The notes under the pieces are model-generated. The model ran no database searches. It was not told the DNA's origin and was given only the letters and a program-made list of their open reading frames with translations. This document shows, piece after piece, positions 44,023 through 52,089 of a stretch of 64,000 nt of DNA. This DNA comes from Virgibacillus sp. NKC19-3. GTDB lineage: Bacteria > Bacillota > Bacilli > Bacillales > Amphibacillaceae. The position numbers and the translations under genes are program-made. The number at the start of each line of letters is the position of its first letter. The stretch's first letter is position 1. The stretch is taken from the NCBI RefSeq assembly GCF_019837165.1, contig NZ_JAGYHC010000001.1, positions 744,001 through 808,000 of the forward strand, written 5' to 3'.

Positions 44023-44775
44023 GTGAAATATACTGTAATAACGGGAGCAAGTTCAGGAATCGGATATGCAACAGCTTTAGCATTTGCAGAACGTGGAAAA
44101 AATCTTATATTAGCTGCCCGCAGAGAAGATAAATTAGAAGAATTAAAAGGTGAAATAGCGGGGATAAATCAAAATCTCGATGTCATTGTTAAACCTGTTG
44201 ATTTATCAGTAACAGAAAATGTTCATGCCTTTTATGAGTCATTAAATAAATATGAGTTGGAAACATGGATTAACAACGCTGGTTTTGGAAATTTTGACGC
44301 TGTTGAAGAGCAAAATCTAACTAAAATTGAATCAATGCTGCATTTGAATATCGAAGCATTAACCATTCTTTCCTCGTTATTTGTTAGAGATTATGCAAAT
44401 GTGGAAGGCACACAGATTATAAATGTCTCTTCAGCAGCTGGCTATATTATGATTTCTAATTTAGTTACTTATTCCGCAACCAAATTTTACGTAAGTGCGT
44501 TCACAGAAGGCCTTGCGCAAGAATTAAAAAGTAAGGGCTCAAAAATGCAAGCGAAGGTTCTAGTCCCTGCTGTTACGGAAACAGAATTTGAGCAGCGATC
44601 TTTGGATTTAGAGGAATTCCAATATGAAGGACAAATCTCGAAATATCATACAGCAAAGGATATGGCTGGCTTTATGTTAGAACTTTATGATAGCAAGAAT
44701 ACTGTAGGATTTGTAAATGAAAATACGTATGAGTTTAACTTAAAAGATCCGATTTTCCCATTCAGGGAAGGATAA
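44023..44775 (+). CDS. SDR-family oxidoreductase
   Basis: Classical short-chain dehydrogenase of 250 residues. Cofactor motif TGASSGIGYATA, NNAGFG, and the catalytic Ser-Tyr-Lys in NVSSAAGYIMISNLVTYSATK. I choose GTG 44023, eight bases after GGAGGA; the ATG at 44008 overlaps that site. The N-terminus VKYTVITG then fits the family well. Substrate unknown; NADP preference is suggested by AARRED after beta-2. Confidence 0.87.
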   Translation: MKYTVITGASSGIGYATALAFAERGKNLILAARREDKLEELKGEIAGINQNLDVIVKPVDLSVTENVHAFYESLNKYELETWINNAGFGNFDAVEEQNLTKIESMLHLNIEALTILSSLFVRDYANVEGTQIINVSSAAGYIMISNLVTYSATKFYVSAFTEGLAQELKSKGSKMQAKVLVPAVTETEFEQRSLDLEEFQYEGQISKYHTAKDMAGFMLELYDSKNTVGFVNENTYEFNLKDPIFPFREG

Positions 44776-44820
44776 AATTATATATATCTTGAAGCTTTGT
44801 AGGACACGACGTGAAGTCTC

Positions 44821-44871
44821 CTACAACAAGGACCAGTAAGTGCAACCTTAAAGACTTCACCTCGGAATTAA
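44821..44871 (+). pseudogene. Remnant of the 3' end of a DUF2255-type gene
   Basis: The codons from 44827 read QGPVSATLKTSPRN then stop, matching the C-terminus GQGPVSATVKILPRDE of the intact DUF2255 gene at 45809-46195, and the DNA matches closely from 44821 through the stop. Even the CCACCTGAT hairpin after it corresponds to the CCACCTAATC hairpin after the intact gene. Homology stops abruptly at about 44820, so this is a truncated duplicate tail. Confidence 0.8.
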
Positions 44872-44887
44872 ATAAAGCAGATTACAA

Positions 44888-44920
44888 AACCACCTGATTG
44901 ATGTTATTGATCAGGTGGTT
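44888..44920. terminator. Terminator between the remnant and the Uma2 gene
   Basis: Perfect 11-bp arms AACCACCTGAT / ATCAGGTGGTT; leftward it ends in TTTTG, so it serves the leftward Uma2-family gene that stops 14 bases away. Confidence 0.75.
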
Positions 44921-44933
44921 GGCACTGAAATGA

Positions 44934-45524
44934 TTATTCCATATCATCATCAAACCCAAAAGAAAAGATATCCTTAAAAGAGAAAGTAATATCAGGGAAT
45001 AGTGTAGAAACGAAAGATGGATTCTCACTGGAATAAACTTCTTCCAAAATAAGTGTATCTTCATGAAGTACATATTTTTCAATGTATTGATTGTGAGGGT
45101 CGACAATCAGGTATTCTTTCACTCCGGCTTTTTCATAATAGTTTCGCTTAAGCAGGCGATCGTTACGACTTGTGCTGGGCGAAAGTACTTCCACAATCAA
45201 GTCTGGTGCACCGCAGCAGCGCTTGTTACGCAATTTGTTCATGTCACAGACAATGGAGATGTCTGGTAATACAACAACATCGTCTTTCCCTTTTGTGTTT
45301 TTAAATGGAAAAACAACCTGGAGATTGCTACCAAATACGTAACACGATTTACCTTCCAGTGCATTCCCGAATTCCTTACTTAAATTCGATATGACATTTT
45401 CATGTTGAAATGAAGCAGGTGCCATGAAAACAGGAGTACCTTCATATAATTCTGCGCGTTCTTCCTTGACATACAACAGGAACTCATCCAACGTGTAAGT
45501 TTCATTTTCATCCAACCGAGACAT
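44934..45524 (-). CDS. Uma2-family putative nuclease (DUF820)
   Basis: Protein of 196 residues with the Uma2/PD-(D/E)XK fold. TYTLDEFLLYVKEERAELYEG begins it (quoted part: ELYEGTPVFMAP); LPDISIVCD holds Pro87-Asp88; APDLIVEVLSPSTSRNDR holds Glu112; EKAGVKEYLIVDP ends the core. These proteins are widespread in accessory DNA and cyanobacteria; their biological role is mostly unknown. GGAGG lies just upstream of the ATG. It is isolated between duplicated sequence and hairpins. Confidence 0.83.
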   Translation of the reverse strand: MSRLDENETYTLDEFLLYVKEERAELYEGTPVFMAPASFQHENVISNLSKEFGNALEGKSCYVFGSNLQVVFPFKNTKGKDDVVVLPDISIVCDMNKLRNKRCCGAPDLIVEVLSPSTSRNDRLLKRNYYEKAGVKEYLIVDPHNQYIEKYVLHEDTLILEEVYSSENPSFVSTLFPDITFSFKDIFSFGFDDDME

Positions 45525-45594
45525 TTTGGGCCTCCTTTATTCCATTATTTATTTAAATATAGCAGGTATTCGTGGGTAAGGCAACGGTGTCCGG

Positions 45595-45743
45595 AACCGA
45601 AGCAATTATGGATTGTTCGGTTGCCTCACCATCGCCTTTTACTCAATGACATTTAGCCTCATTAAATAAATGGAGAAATGATGTTTCTTCCTTTTCAGAT
45701 AGATAAAGAGCTTGCTAATATCCTCAAAAGAAGGAAGCATCAT
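45595..45743. other. Two strong hairpins in the Uma2/DUF2255 divergent region
   Basis: First, AACCGAAGCAAT / ATTGTTCGGTT (45595-45622) with one bulge and a five-base loop. Second, a long imperfect palindrome with arms ATGATGTTTCTTCCTTTT (45678-45695) and AAAAGAAGGAAGCATCAT (45726-45743), paired except for G-T wobbles and a short mismatch. Both lie in the 284-base gap between divergent genes. No T-run follows either, so I do not call them terminators. Confidence 0.6.
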
Positions 45744-45808
45744 TCTTGACCTAGAGCCGACTCGAAGTACTATTATATAATTATAATAAAAAGAGGGAGA
45801 TGAAATCT

Positions 45809-46195
45809 ATGCAATCCAACTGGAGCCAAGAACAACTTGATGCTTTTTCCAAAGCGGATGATATGTATATATCACCTTTTTATAGTGATGGAAAAACGCC
45901 TGGTACACCAACGTGGATCTGGTCCGTTGTAACGGACAACAATCTCTATGTCAGAGCTTATAATGGTCAAAATTCACGGTGGTATAAATCCGCTGTAGAG
46001 CAAAAAGCAGGAAAGATAAAACTAGCTGGTGGGGAATACAATGTTATTTTTCAACCTATCGACAGTGGTCCTCCATTAACGGAAAAGATCGATGAAGCTT
46101 ATGAAGCAAAATACGGTGGCAGCTCCTATCTTCCACCTATGTTAGGACAAGGACCGGTAAGTGCAACCGTAAAGATTTTGCCTCGAGATGAATAA
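45809..46195 (+). CDS. DUF2255 family protein
   Basis: Cytoplasmic protein of 128 residues. WSQEQLDAFSKADDMYI, TWIWSVVTDNNLYVRAYNG and SRWYKSA match the DUF2255 pattern, a small beta-barrel-like family of unknown function with a conserved R-A-NG-SRWY segment. ATG 45809 is preferred because GAGGGAG is nine bases upstream; ATG 45800 abuts that site. A tail duplicate of this gene lies 1 kb upstream. A hairpin terminator follows. Confidence 0.75.
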   Translation: MQSNWSQEQLDAFSKADDMYISPFYSDGKTPGTPTWIWSVVTDNNLYVRAYNGQNSRWYKSAVEQKAGKIKLAGGEYNVIFQPIDSGPPLTEKIDEAYEAKYGGSSYLPPMLGQGPVSATVKILPRDE

Positions 46196-46209
46196 AACAG
46201 TTCCGAAAG

Positions 46210-46237
46210 CCACCTAATCCATGTATTGATTTGGTGG
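46210..46237 (+). terminator. Hairpin terminator after the DUF2255 gene
   Basis: CCACCTAATC / GATTTGGTGG, one mismatch, fourteen bases after the stop. No T-run is present, so efficiency is uncertain. It corresponds to the hairpin at 44888-44920. Confidence 0.5.
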
Positions 46238-46342
46238 ATTCATTTAAAAAATGCATTGTCGAAAATACAAGGTGTTTTTAAAACAATAAACAAGGGAAAC
46301 GTCACATAATGGAATTCGAAATCACACAAGGTGGTGAAACAC

Positions 46343-47356
46343 TTGAAAAGCTTATACTTTTCTGCGGGAAGTTCTGTCTATGAAATCAAAAAAGTGGGGC
46401 AGGAATGGGTGATGAAAGAAAGATCGGCACCGGATGTATTGGTATCCCTCGCAGCAGATCCTGCACGTCTGGGAAGACTGTATGGTGGAACCTTTGATGA
46501 TGGTCTTTGGATCAGTGATGACAGTGGCGAGACGTGGAAGCCTGCCGGATCAGGCATAGCCCATAACCGGATAATGAGTGTAGTCGTCAGTCCGACGGAG
46601 GAGGTGAATAGGTATCGAGTTGTATGGGCAGGTACGGAACCCAGTGGCTTGTTTCGTTCCGAAGATGGGGGCCAAACATGGACCGATTGCCCGGGATTAC
46701 TGGATTTGCCGTCACGATCTACTTGGAGCTTTCCGCCACGGCCTCATACTCATCACGTGCGTTGGATTGAACCGGATCGTCATGATGAGAATCGTATTTT
46801 TGTCGGCATTGAGCTTGGTGGTGTCATGAAAAGTGAAGATAAAGGAACGCATTGGGAGGATCGAAAGCCGAATTCCCAATATGACTGCCATGCATTAACG
46901 ATTCATCCCCAAGTTGCCGGACGCATATACGAAGCCGCGGGTGGCGGGTATGCCGAAAGCTTTGATGCTGGGGAAACTTGGCAGACATTCAATAAAGGAC
47001 TGGAACCTTATAACTATTTGGTCAATATTGCCGTGGATTCGAGGAATGCAGATACGATGATAGCGTCGGCTGCAGAAGGGCCTCATGCAGCATATGACCC
47101 TTCACGAGCAAGCACGATTTTAGTGAGGCGCGAAAATGGAGGTCCATGGACTCGTGTATATGAAGGCCTTCCTGAATCGAAAGGATCCGCTGTTTTTGCG
47201 CTAGCCTCAGAACCTGCTGAGCCTGGTGTGTTCTACGCGATTAATAATCTCGGCTTGTATATGTCGCACGATGCAGGACGAACTTGGGGGAAAGTCCCAG
47301 TGGAATGGCCGGATCATTTGAAAGGGAAAAGAATACAAGGGCTGGCGGTGATTTAA
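46343..47356 (+). CDS. BNR/Asp-box beta-propeller protein
   Basis: Protein of 337 residues with five Asp-box-type repeats: ISDDSGETW, RSEDGGQTW, KSEDKGTHW, SFDAGETW and SHDAGRTW. These build a sialidase-like or WD40-like propeller. No signal peptide is visible and the sialidase arginine triad is not evident, so the enzymatic label is uncertain. TTG 46343 is chosen, five bases after AAGGTGGTGA; the GTG codons at 46331 lie in that site. Codon use looks more GC-rich than neighbours, which may mark transfer. Confidence 0.72.
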   Translation: MKSLYFSAGSSVYEIKKVGQEWVMKERSAPDVLVSLAADPARLGRLYGGTFDDGLWISDDSGETWKPAGSGIAHNRIMSVVVSPTEEVNRYRVVWAGTEPSGLFRSEDGGQTWTDCPGLLDLPSRSTWSFPPRPHTHHVRWIEPDRHDENRIFVGIELGGVMKSEDKGTHWEDRKPNSQYDCHALTIHPQVAGRIYEAAGGGYAESFDAGETWQTFNKGLEPYNYLVNIAVDSRNADTMIASAAEGPHAAYDPSRASTILVRRENGGPWTRVYEGLPESKGSAVFALASEPAEPGVFYAINNLGLYMSHDAGRTWGKVPVEWPDHLKGKRIQGLAVI

Positions 47357-47550
47357 AGGCAATAACTTGATCTCAGCTATTGAAAAACCGAAACCCCCCT
47401 AAGTTACTGCTTGTTGTTTAGGACGCTTCTTTATGTCGATGTACAAAAATTCCTTCCCAGTGAAAAGGGGCCCAACTTTTGGTAATGCAATAAGTGATTA
47501 AAACATACCAAGGGGGGCTCTTTTTATTTTGAAGAACGTTTAGGATGGTA

Positions 47551-47579
47551 TTGACATATCGATAATTATCGAATAGTAT
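47551..47579 (+). promoter_or_regulatory. ArsR-gene promoter with embedded palindromic operator
   Basis: TTGACA (47551-47556), 17 bases, TAGTAT (47574-47579). The spacer contains the perfect 14-bp palindrome TCGATAATTATCGA (47559-47572). Transcription would begin at about 47586, at or one base before the ATG. Confidence 0.8.
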
Positions 47580-47586
47580 TTACCCC

Positions 47587-47904
47587 ATGGAAAACTTAGT
47601 AGAAATTTTTAAGGTTCTGGGTAATGAAAATAGGCTAGAGATGCTTCAATGGTTGAAAAATCCGTTAGATCATTTTGATAAACCAGTTGATGACCTTACG
47701 AAAAATTTCAGTGAGAAAGGTGGGGTTTGTGTAGGGGACATTCAAGAAAAAGCGGGAGTGTCACCATCCACTGTTTCGCATTATCTAAAGATGATGCAAC
47801 AAGTCGGACTTTTAGAATCGGAACGACACGGTCAATGGACTTACTATCGTCGAAATGAAAAACGTATAGAAGAATTGTCTTCTATCATAAAAAAAGATCT
47901 GTAA
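47587..47904 (+). CDS. ArsR-family transcriptional regulator
   Basis: Winged-HTH repressor of 105 residues: VLGNENRLEMLQWL, recognition helix VSPSTVSHYLKMMQQVGLL and wing ERHGQWTYYRR. The metal-binding CxC of ArsR/SmtB is absent; a single Cys lies in GGVCVGDI, so it may sense a thiol-reactive or organic ligand. There is no ribosome site before the ATG and the promoter places the RNA start at the ATG, so the message is probably leaderless. The palindrome in the promoter suggests autorepression. The OYE gene downstream is the likely target. Confidence 0.87.
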   Translation: MENLVEIFKVLGNENRLEMLQWLKNPLDHFDKPVDDLTKNFSEKGGVCVGDIQEKAGVSPSTVSHYLKMMQQVGLLESERHGQWTYYRRNEKRIEELSSIIKKDL

Positions 47905-47964
47905 GTTATTTTTTTTGGCAGTTAAGAAAGTATAAAATACTTTCTACTGCATAAGTGCAACTAA

Positions 47965-47991
47965 GTTGTCACCCAAAAGTTTGGTGACAAC
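47965..47991 (+). terminator. Terminator between the ArsR and OYE genes
   Basis: GTTGTCACC / GGTGACAAC around a nine-base loop, with outer AACT/AGTT pairing and a short T-run (47996-47999). It lies about 60 bases after the ArsR stop. Confidence 0.7.
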
Positions 47992-48107
47992 CAAGTTTTC
48001 TAATTTACCATTTCGTGATTTCTCGAATAATTGATAAAGTAATATGGCTGACTTAATCAGGTCAGGATACATGCACGTACATGTAAATTTTAGGAGGCAT
48101 TATAGTA

Positions 48108-49259
48108 ATGGATAAGAAGTTTGAACCTTTATTTGAAAAGGTAACGTTACCTAACAAAGTAGAATTAAGAAATAGAGTTGTTTTAGCACCACTTACACAT
48201 GTATCTTCCAACGATGATGGTACCGTTTCTGATGTGGAAATTGAATATATCGAACAACGTTCTAAAGATGTTGGATTAGCTATTTCTGCAGCCAGTAATG
48301 TGACTGATTTGGGAAAAGCATTTCCTGGTCAGCCTTCCGTTGCACGTGATTCAGATCTTGATGGTTTAAAACGGTTAGCTGAAGCGATGAAGAAAAATGG
48401 GGCAACAGCGATTGTACAAATACATCATGGCGGGGCACAGTCAATGCCATATCTAACACCAAATGGAGATGTAGTTGCTCCAAGTCCTATAACGTTGCAA
48501 GGTGATGAGAAACATAGTCCATCCTATGAAAAAGAGGAACATCATGCCAGGGAAATGACGCAAGAAGAAATTGAATACACCATTAGAGCGTTTGGTGAGG
48601 CAACACGAAGAGTGATCGAAGCAGGATTTGATGGTGTAGAAATACACGGGGCAAACCATTATCTCATCCAACAATTTGTTTCACCATATTATAATCGTCG
48701 TGATGATGAGTGGGGAGAAAACAGATTCAAATTCCCAATGAAAGTCGTCGATGAGGTTGTTCATACGGTTAAAGCTCATGCAGATGAGAAATTCATTGTT
48801 GGATATAGATTTTCACCAGAAGAAGCAGAAACGCCAGGTATAACGATGGAAATCACAGAAGAATTGGTGAAAAATTTAATTGAAAAACCGTTAGATTTCT
48901 TACATGTTTCATTAAGCGACGTACACGCTAAAACGCGTGAAGGTAAGTATCAAGGCGAAGAAAGAATTAAATTACTTCACCAGTGGATTGATGGTCGGAT
49001 GCCATTAGTTGGTATTGGGTCAATATTTACTGCTGAGGACGCATTAGAGGCTGTAGAATCAAGAAATGTTGACCTAATAGCATTAGGTAGAGAAATTCTA
49101 TTAGATCACAATTTCGTTAATAAAATACAAAATGGTAAAGCGGACGAAATCATGTCGAAATTCGACCCTTATAGAGAAGATAAACATGATTTACCACCTC
49201 ATTTATGGGAACAATTTAATTACGGTTTCTATTCATTACCAAGAACGGATGGTAAGTAA
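48108..49259 (+). CDS. Old Yellow Enzyme-family NADH:flavin oxidoreductase
   Basis: FMN-dependent ene-reductase-type enzyme of 383 residues, single-domain (no Fe-S C-terminus). ELRNRVVLAPLTH, VQIHHGGAQ, GFDGVEIHGANHYLIQQFVSP and the substrate/FMN segment YYNRRDDEWGENRFKFP are diagnostic; LIALGREILLD is the C-terminal FMN site. AGGAGG lies upstream of the ATG. Family members reduce electrophilic alkenes and quinones. The preceding ArsR-type gene with a reactive-cysteine possibility suggests induction by electrophiles. Confidence 0.88.
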   Translation: MDKKFEPLFEKVTLPNKVELRNRVVLAPLTHVSSNDDGTVSDVEIEYIEQRSKDVGLAISAASNVTDLGKAFPGQPSVARDSDLDGLKRLAEAMKKNGATAIVQIHHGGAQSMPYLTPNGDVVAPSPITLQGDEKHSPSYEKEEHHAREMTQEEIEYTIRAFGEATRRVIEAGFDGVEIHGANHYLIQQFVSPYYNRRDDEWGENRFKFPMKVVDEVVHTVKAHADEKFIVGYRFSPEEAETPGITMEITEELVKNLIEKPLDFLHVSLSDVHAKTREGKYQGEERIKLLHQWIDGRMPLVGIGSIFTAEDALEAVESRNVDLIALGREILLDHNFVNKIQNGKADEIMSKFDPYREDKHDLPPHLWEQFNYGFYSLPRTDGK

Positions 49260-49276
49260 TCCTTTAAAGTCAACGC

Positions 49277-49322
49277 GAGAAACGCCGTGAAGTAACATTG
49301 AAACTGTTTCGGCGTTTTTCTC
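49277..49322 (+). terminator. Terminator after the OYE gene
   Basis: GAGAAACGCCG / CGGCGTTTTTCTC with the T-run inside the 3' arm. The following 310 bases to 49633 hold no gene or repeat that I can see. Confidence 0.8.
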
Positions 49323-49633
49323 ATAGTCATGATTGTACCTGTTTTGTAAATCACTGTTTTTGCTGCTGGATTCTTTTTCTTATTTATATTGGACTGTTTC
49401 TTTGATCAAGTGATCCAGTAGAAGGGAATTAACAGCAATAACTTGTAAGTAGAACGATGATAGAACTTAAATATGAAAAAGATGAGTCGGCTCTTCTTTA
49501 ATGTTTTAACTAAGTTATATCAATCAAAAACAGTAATTAATAGGACAGCTGGACACCTTCCCTCCATCCTTTGGCCATTTTCCAGGGAGCTGCAATTTTG
49601 GTGAATCAGCTGCAACGGCCTTTGCTTCGAGTC

Positions 49634-50209
49634 TCATAACTCACTAAAATCATGATTAATAATATCAACTAATTCGAACGCATGGTTCTCATATTCAAAT
49701 TTCAAAATGCAACAATTACCGATCTTTTCTTGTTGTGTAATGACACTAGTATGTTCCCAATACCTCATGAAATTCTTGCAAGCTGCTCCATGAGACACAG
49801 CTAAAACAACTTTATTGTCTTGTTCCATTATGTCGCGACATGCCTCAGCAATTCTTTTCTGAAATTCTTCTTGTCCTTCACCGCCGAAAGTAACAAAGAA
49901 ATCATGATAAGGAAGTGGTGGATTTAAGTCCTCACTTTCACCTTCAAAGACACCAAAGTTCCATTCCTTTAGCCCTTTTACACGTGTATAAGGCATATCC
50001 GTCACCATTTCTAACGTGTCACAGGCTCTTTCGGATGTAGAGCTATAAGCTGCGTCAAAAATGATGTTGTTTTCTTTAAAATATGCTGCAGCAACCGCTG
50101 CTTGTTTCATTCCTAATTCAGTAAGTGGTGCATCACACCAGCCTTGAATTTTTCGTCTCACATTAAATATCGTTTGTCCATGCCTCATTAAGTATAATAT
50201 CTTTTTCAT
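49634..50209 (-). CDS. Histidine phosphatase family protein, copy 2
   Basis: Paralogue of the protein at 41964-42551, in the opposite orientation, 191 residues. LYLMRHGQTIFNVRRKIQGWCD carries the RHG (9-11; quoted part: RHGQTIFN), followed by TSERACDTLEM, LKEWNFGVFEGESEDLNPP and LAVSHGAACKNFM. ATG behind GGGGGG. The two copies share layout throughout but differ in the 70-95 and 155-170 regions. Located next to the kinase and HAD genes; a sugar phosphate is the likely substrate. Confidence 0.8.
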   Translation of the reverse strand: MKKILYLMRHGQTIFNVRRKIQGWCDAPLTELGMKQAAVAAAYFKENNIIFDAAYSSTSERACDTLEMVTDMPYTRVKGLKEWNFGVFEGESEDLNPPLPYHDFFVTFGGEGQEEFQKRIAEACRDIMEQDNKVVLAVSHGAACKNFMRYWEHTSVITQQEKIGNCCILKFEYENHAFELVDIINHDFSEL

Positions 50210-50354
50210 AGGTAAACCCCCCTCATTGTATTTAAAAAACTGGTTACATATCCACTTTACTCAAAAATAATTGTATCAAATAATGGCTAACCCCCTCACA
50301 CATATTTGTCTAGGATATAAATTAACCGTATAATATAGAAAGGGGGGAGTCACA

Positions 50355-51242
50355 GTGGATCACTATTTAGCAATTGATATAGGTGGTACAGAAACAAAAT
50401 ATGGCATTTTAAATGAGCTAGGAGACATTGTAGAGTTTGGAAAATTCTCCTCACAAAATGCAGATGGATCCATTGTATTAGAAGGAATAAAGGAAATTGC
50501 ACACGAAAAGTATAATGGTGTCAAAGGGCTCGCTATTAGTGCCCCCGGATTTATCGATGCAGCTTCTGGCTATATTGAAAATGGAGGAGCATTTCGGGAT
50601 TTTGATAACTTTAATATGAAATCCTATCTGGAGAACGAGTTGTCCATGCCAGTTACGATTGAAAATGATGTGAATTGTGTTGCTTATGCAGAAAAATGGC
50701 TAGGTAATGCTCAAGAAAATACAGATTTTGTATGTATAACGATAGGGACTGGAGTAGGAGGAGCTCTATTCCTCAACAATCAGTTATATCGTGGTGCGTC
50801 AAACCGTGCAGGTGAATTTGGCCATATGGTTCATAGGAACAAAGCAGAAAATACACGGAAAAGTTCCTATAATTATACGTCAACCATGCGTGCTTTATGT
50901 ATGCAATTTGCAACAGCTAAAAAGATACCATTACATGAAGTGAGCGGAGAGCTCTTGTTTCAATCCTTTGATGATGGAGATCAAGATGCAAAGGCTATCG
51001 TATCCGATTTCTATGAATCAATCGCAAAAATGATTTACAATATTTTCAACGCGATAAATCCTGGTAAACTATTAATAGGAGGTGGCATTTCGAGCCGTCC
51101 CTCCCTGGTGAGTGAATTGAAGAGCCAATTAAGAAAATATGGACTTCATAATGACTTATTGGAAGTAGATACATGTCATTTTAAAAACCAGGCAGGTATA
51201 GTCGGCGCTACTTATCATCATGTTCAGAATACAGATTTTTGA
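50355..51242 (+). CDS. bglK: ROK-family sugar kinase (BglK-like)
   Basis: ATP-dependent kinase of 295 residues, no HTH. AIDIGGTETKYGIL is the phosphate-1 motif; ENDVNCVAYAEKWLG holds the catalytic Asp; GTGVGGALF and GEFGHM follow. The ROK zinc motif CxCGxxGC is missing (KSSYNYTSTMRA in its place), as in BglK-type beta-glucoside kinases. GGGGGAG precedes the GTG. With GH4 downstream it could phosphorylate unphosphorylated beta-glucosides at C6. Substrate inferred. Confidence 0.75.
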   Translation: MDHYLAIDIGGTETKYGILNELGDIVEFGKFSSQNADGSIVLEGIKEIAHEKYNGVKGLAISAPGFIDAASGYIENGGAFRDFDNFNMKSYLENELSMPVTIENDVNCVAYAEKWLGNAQENTDFVCITIGTGVGGALFLNNQLYRGASNRAGEFGHMVHRNKAENTRKSSYNYTSTMRALCMQFATAKKIPLHEVSGELLFQSFDDGDQDAKAIVSDFYESIAKMIYNIFNAINPGKLLIGGGISSRPSLVSELKSQLRKYGLHNDLLEVDTCHFKNQAGIVGATYHHVQNTDF

Positions 51243-51260
51243 TCCACCATGTATTTATTT

Positions 51261-52052
51261 TTAAATATATTGATCTATTATTTCCAATACACCACTCTCA
51301 TTATTAGATGGGGCAATAGATGTTGCGCTACTTTTTACTTCATCGCTCCCGTTTTTCATTGCGAATCCATACTTCACATGCCGCAACATTTCAATATCAT
51401 TGCCTCCATCTCCAAAAGCCATCGTTTCATCATTTTTGATATCCCACTGTTTCTGCAATAATTGGATTCCGTAAGCTTTATGGAAACCGGGAACGATCAA
51501 ATCAATGCTCCCATGCCCACTTGAGACAGGCGTTACTATATTCCCGATTCGATGATGAAGCCAATCCTTTAGTTGAAGCGTTTCCTCTTCTGGGCATGCC
51601 AATGCAAATTTTAATATTTGATCATCAATCTGTTCAAAACTTGGTACTCTTTTTAATCGATGATAATATTTATTGATTTTTTGAAAAATGTTATCTGATA
51701 TGCTATCCCGTACATAAGCACTTGCTTTTCCACATAATACGACCTGAATGCTATGATGAGTTTCCAGCTCTTCCAAAGTAAGTCTTACATCTTCTTTAGG
51801 AATTTCAACCGAGAACACCTCCTGCCCTTGGTCAACAATAAAAGCTCCATTTTCAGCAACATAACTGATTTTCTCTTGCATAGCCCCAAAGAATGATTTC
51901 AACTGGTAATATTGATTTCCACTTGCAACAACAAATCGAATGCCTTGCTCTTTCATTTGTGCATATTGCTTGGAAAATCGTTCGTAATCGTATTTCTTGT
52001 TATCATCAAGAAATGTTCCATCCATATCTACAGCAATGAGTTTTATTGTCAT
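51261..52052 (-). CDS. Cof-type HAD phosphatase, copy 1
   Basis: HAD-IIB phosphatase of 263 residues. AVDMDGTFLDD gives the nucleophile motif, VVASGN motif II, and FGDGGNDIEML motif IV. ATG 52052 is used, behind GGAGG; twelve earlier codons overlap that site. Such enzymes dephosphorylate sugar phosphates or flavin precursors. It follows a paralogue with 37 bases between, downstream of GH4, forming a leftward GH4-HAD-HAD group. Confidence 0.85.
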   Translation of the reverse strand: MTIKLIAVDMDGTFLDDNKKYDYERFSKQYAQMKEQGIRFVVASGNQYYQLKSFFGAMQEKISYVAENGAFIVDQGQEVFSVEIPKEDVRLTLEELETHHSIQVVLCGKASAYVRDSISDNIFQKINKYYHRLKRVPSFEQIDDQILKFALACPEEETLQLKDWLHHRIGNIVTPVSSGHGSIDLIVPGFHKAYGIQLLQKQWDIKNDETMAFGDGGNDIEMLRHVKYGFAMKNGSDEVKSSATSIAPSNNESGVLEIIDQYI

Positions 52053-52089
52053 GTCCGTTCCTCCTTCGTAAAACCCCTTACGAAACATG

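Noticed and set aside
46343-47356. Calling the propeller protein a sialidase
   Set aside because: Asp boxes are present but no arginine triad, FRIP motif or signal peptide could be seen.
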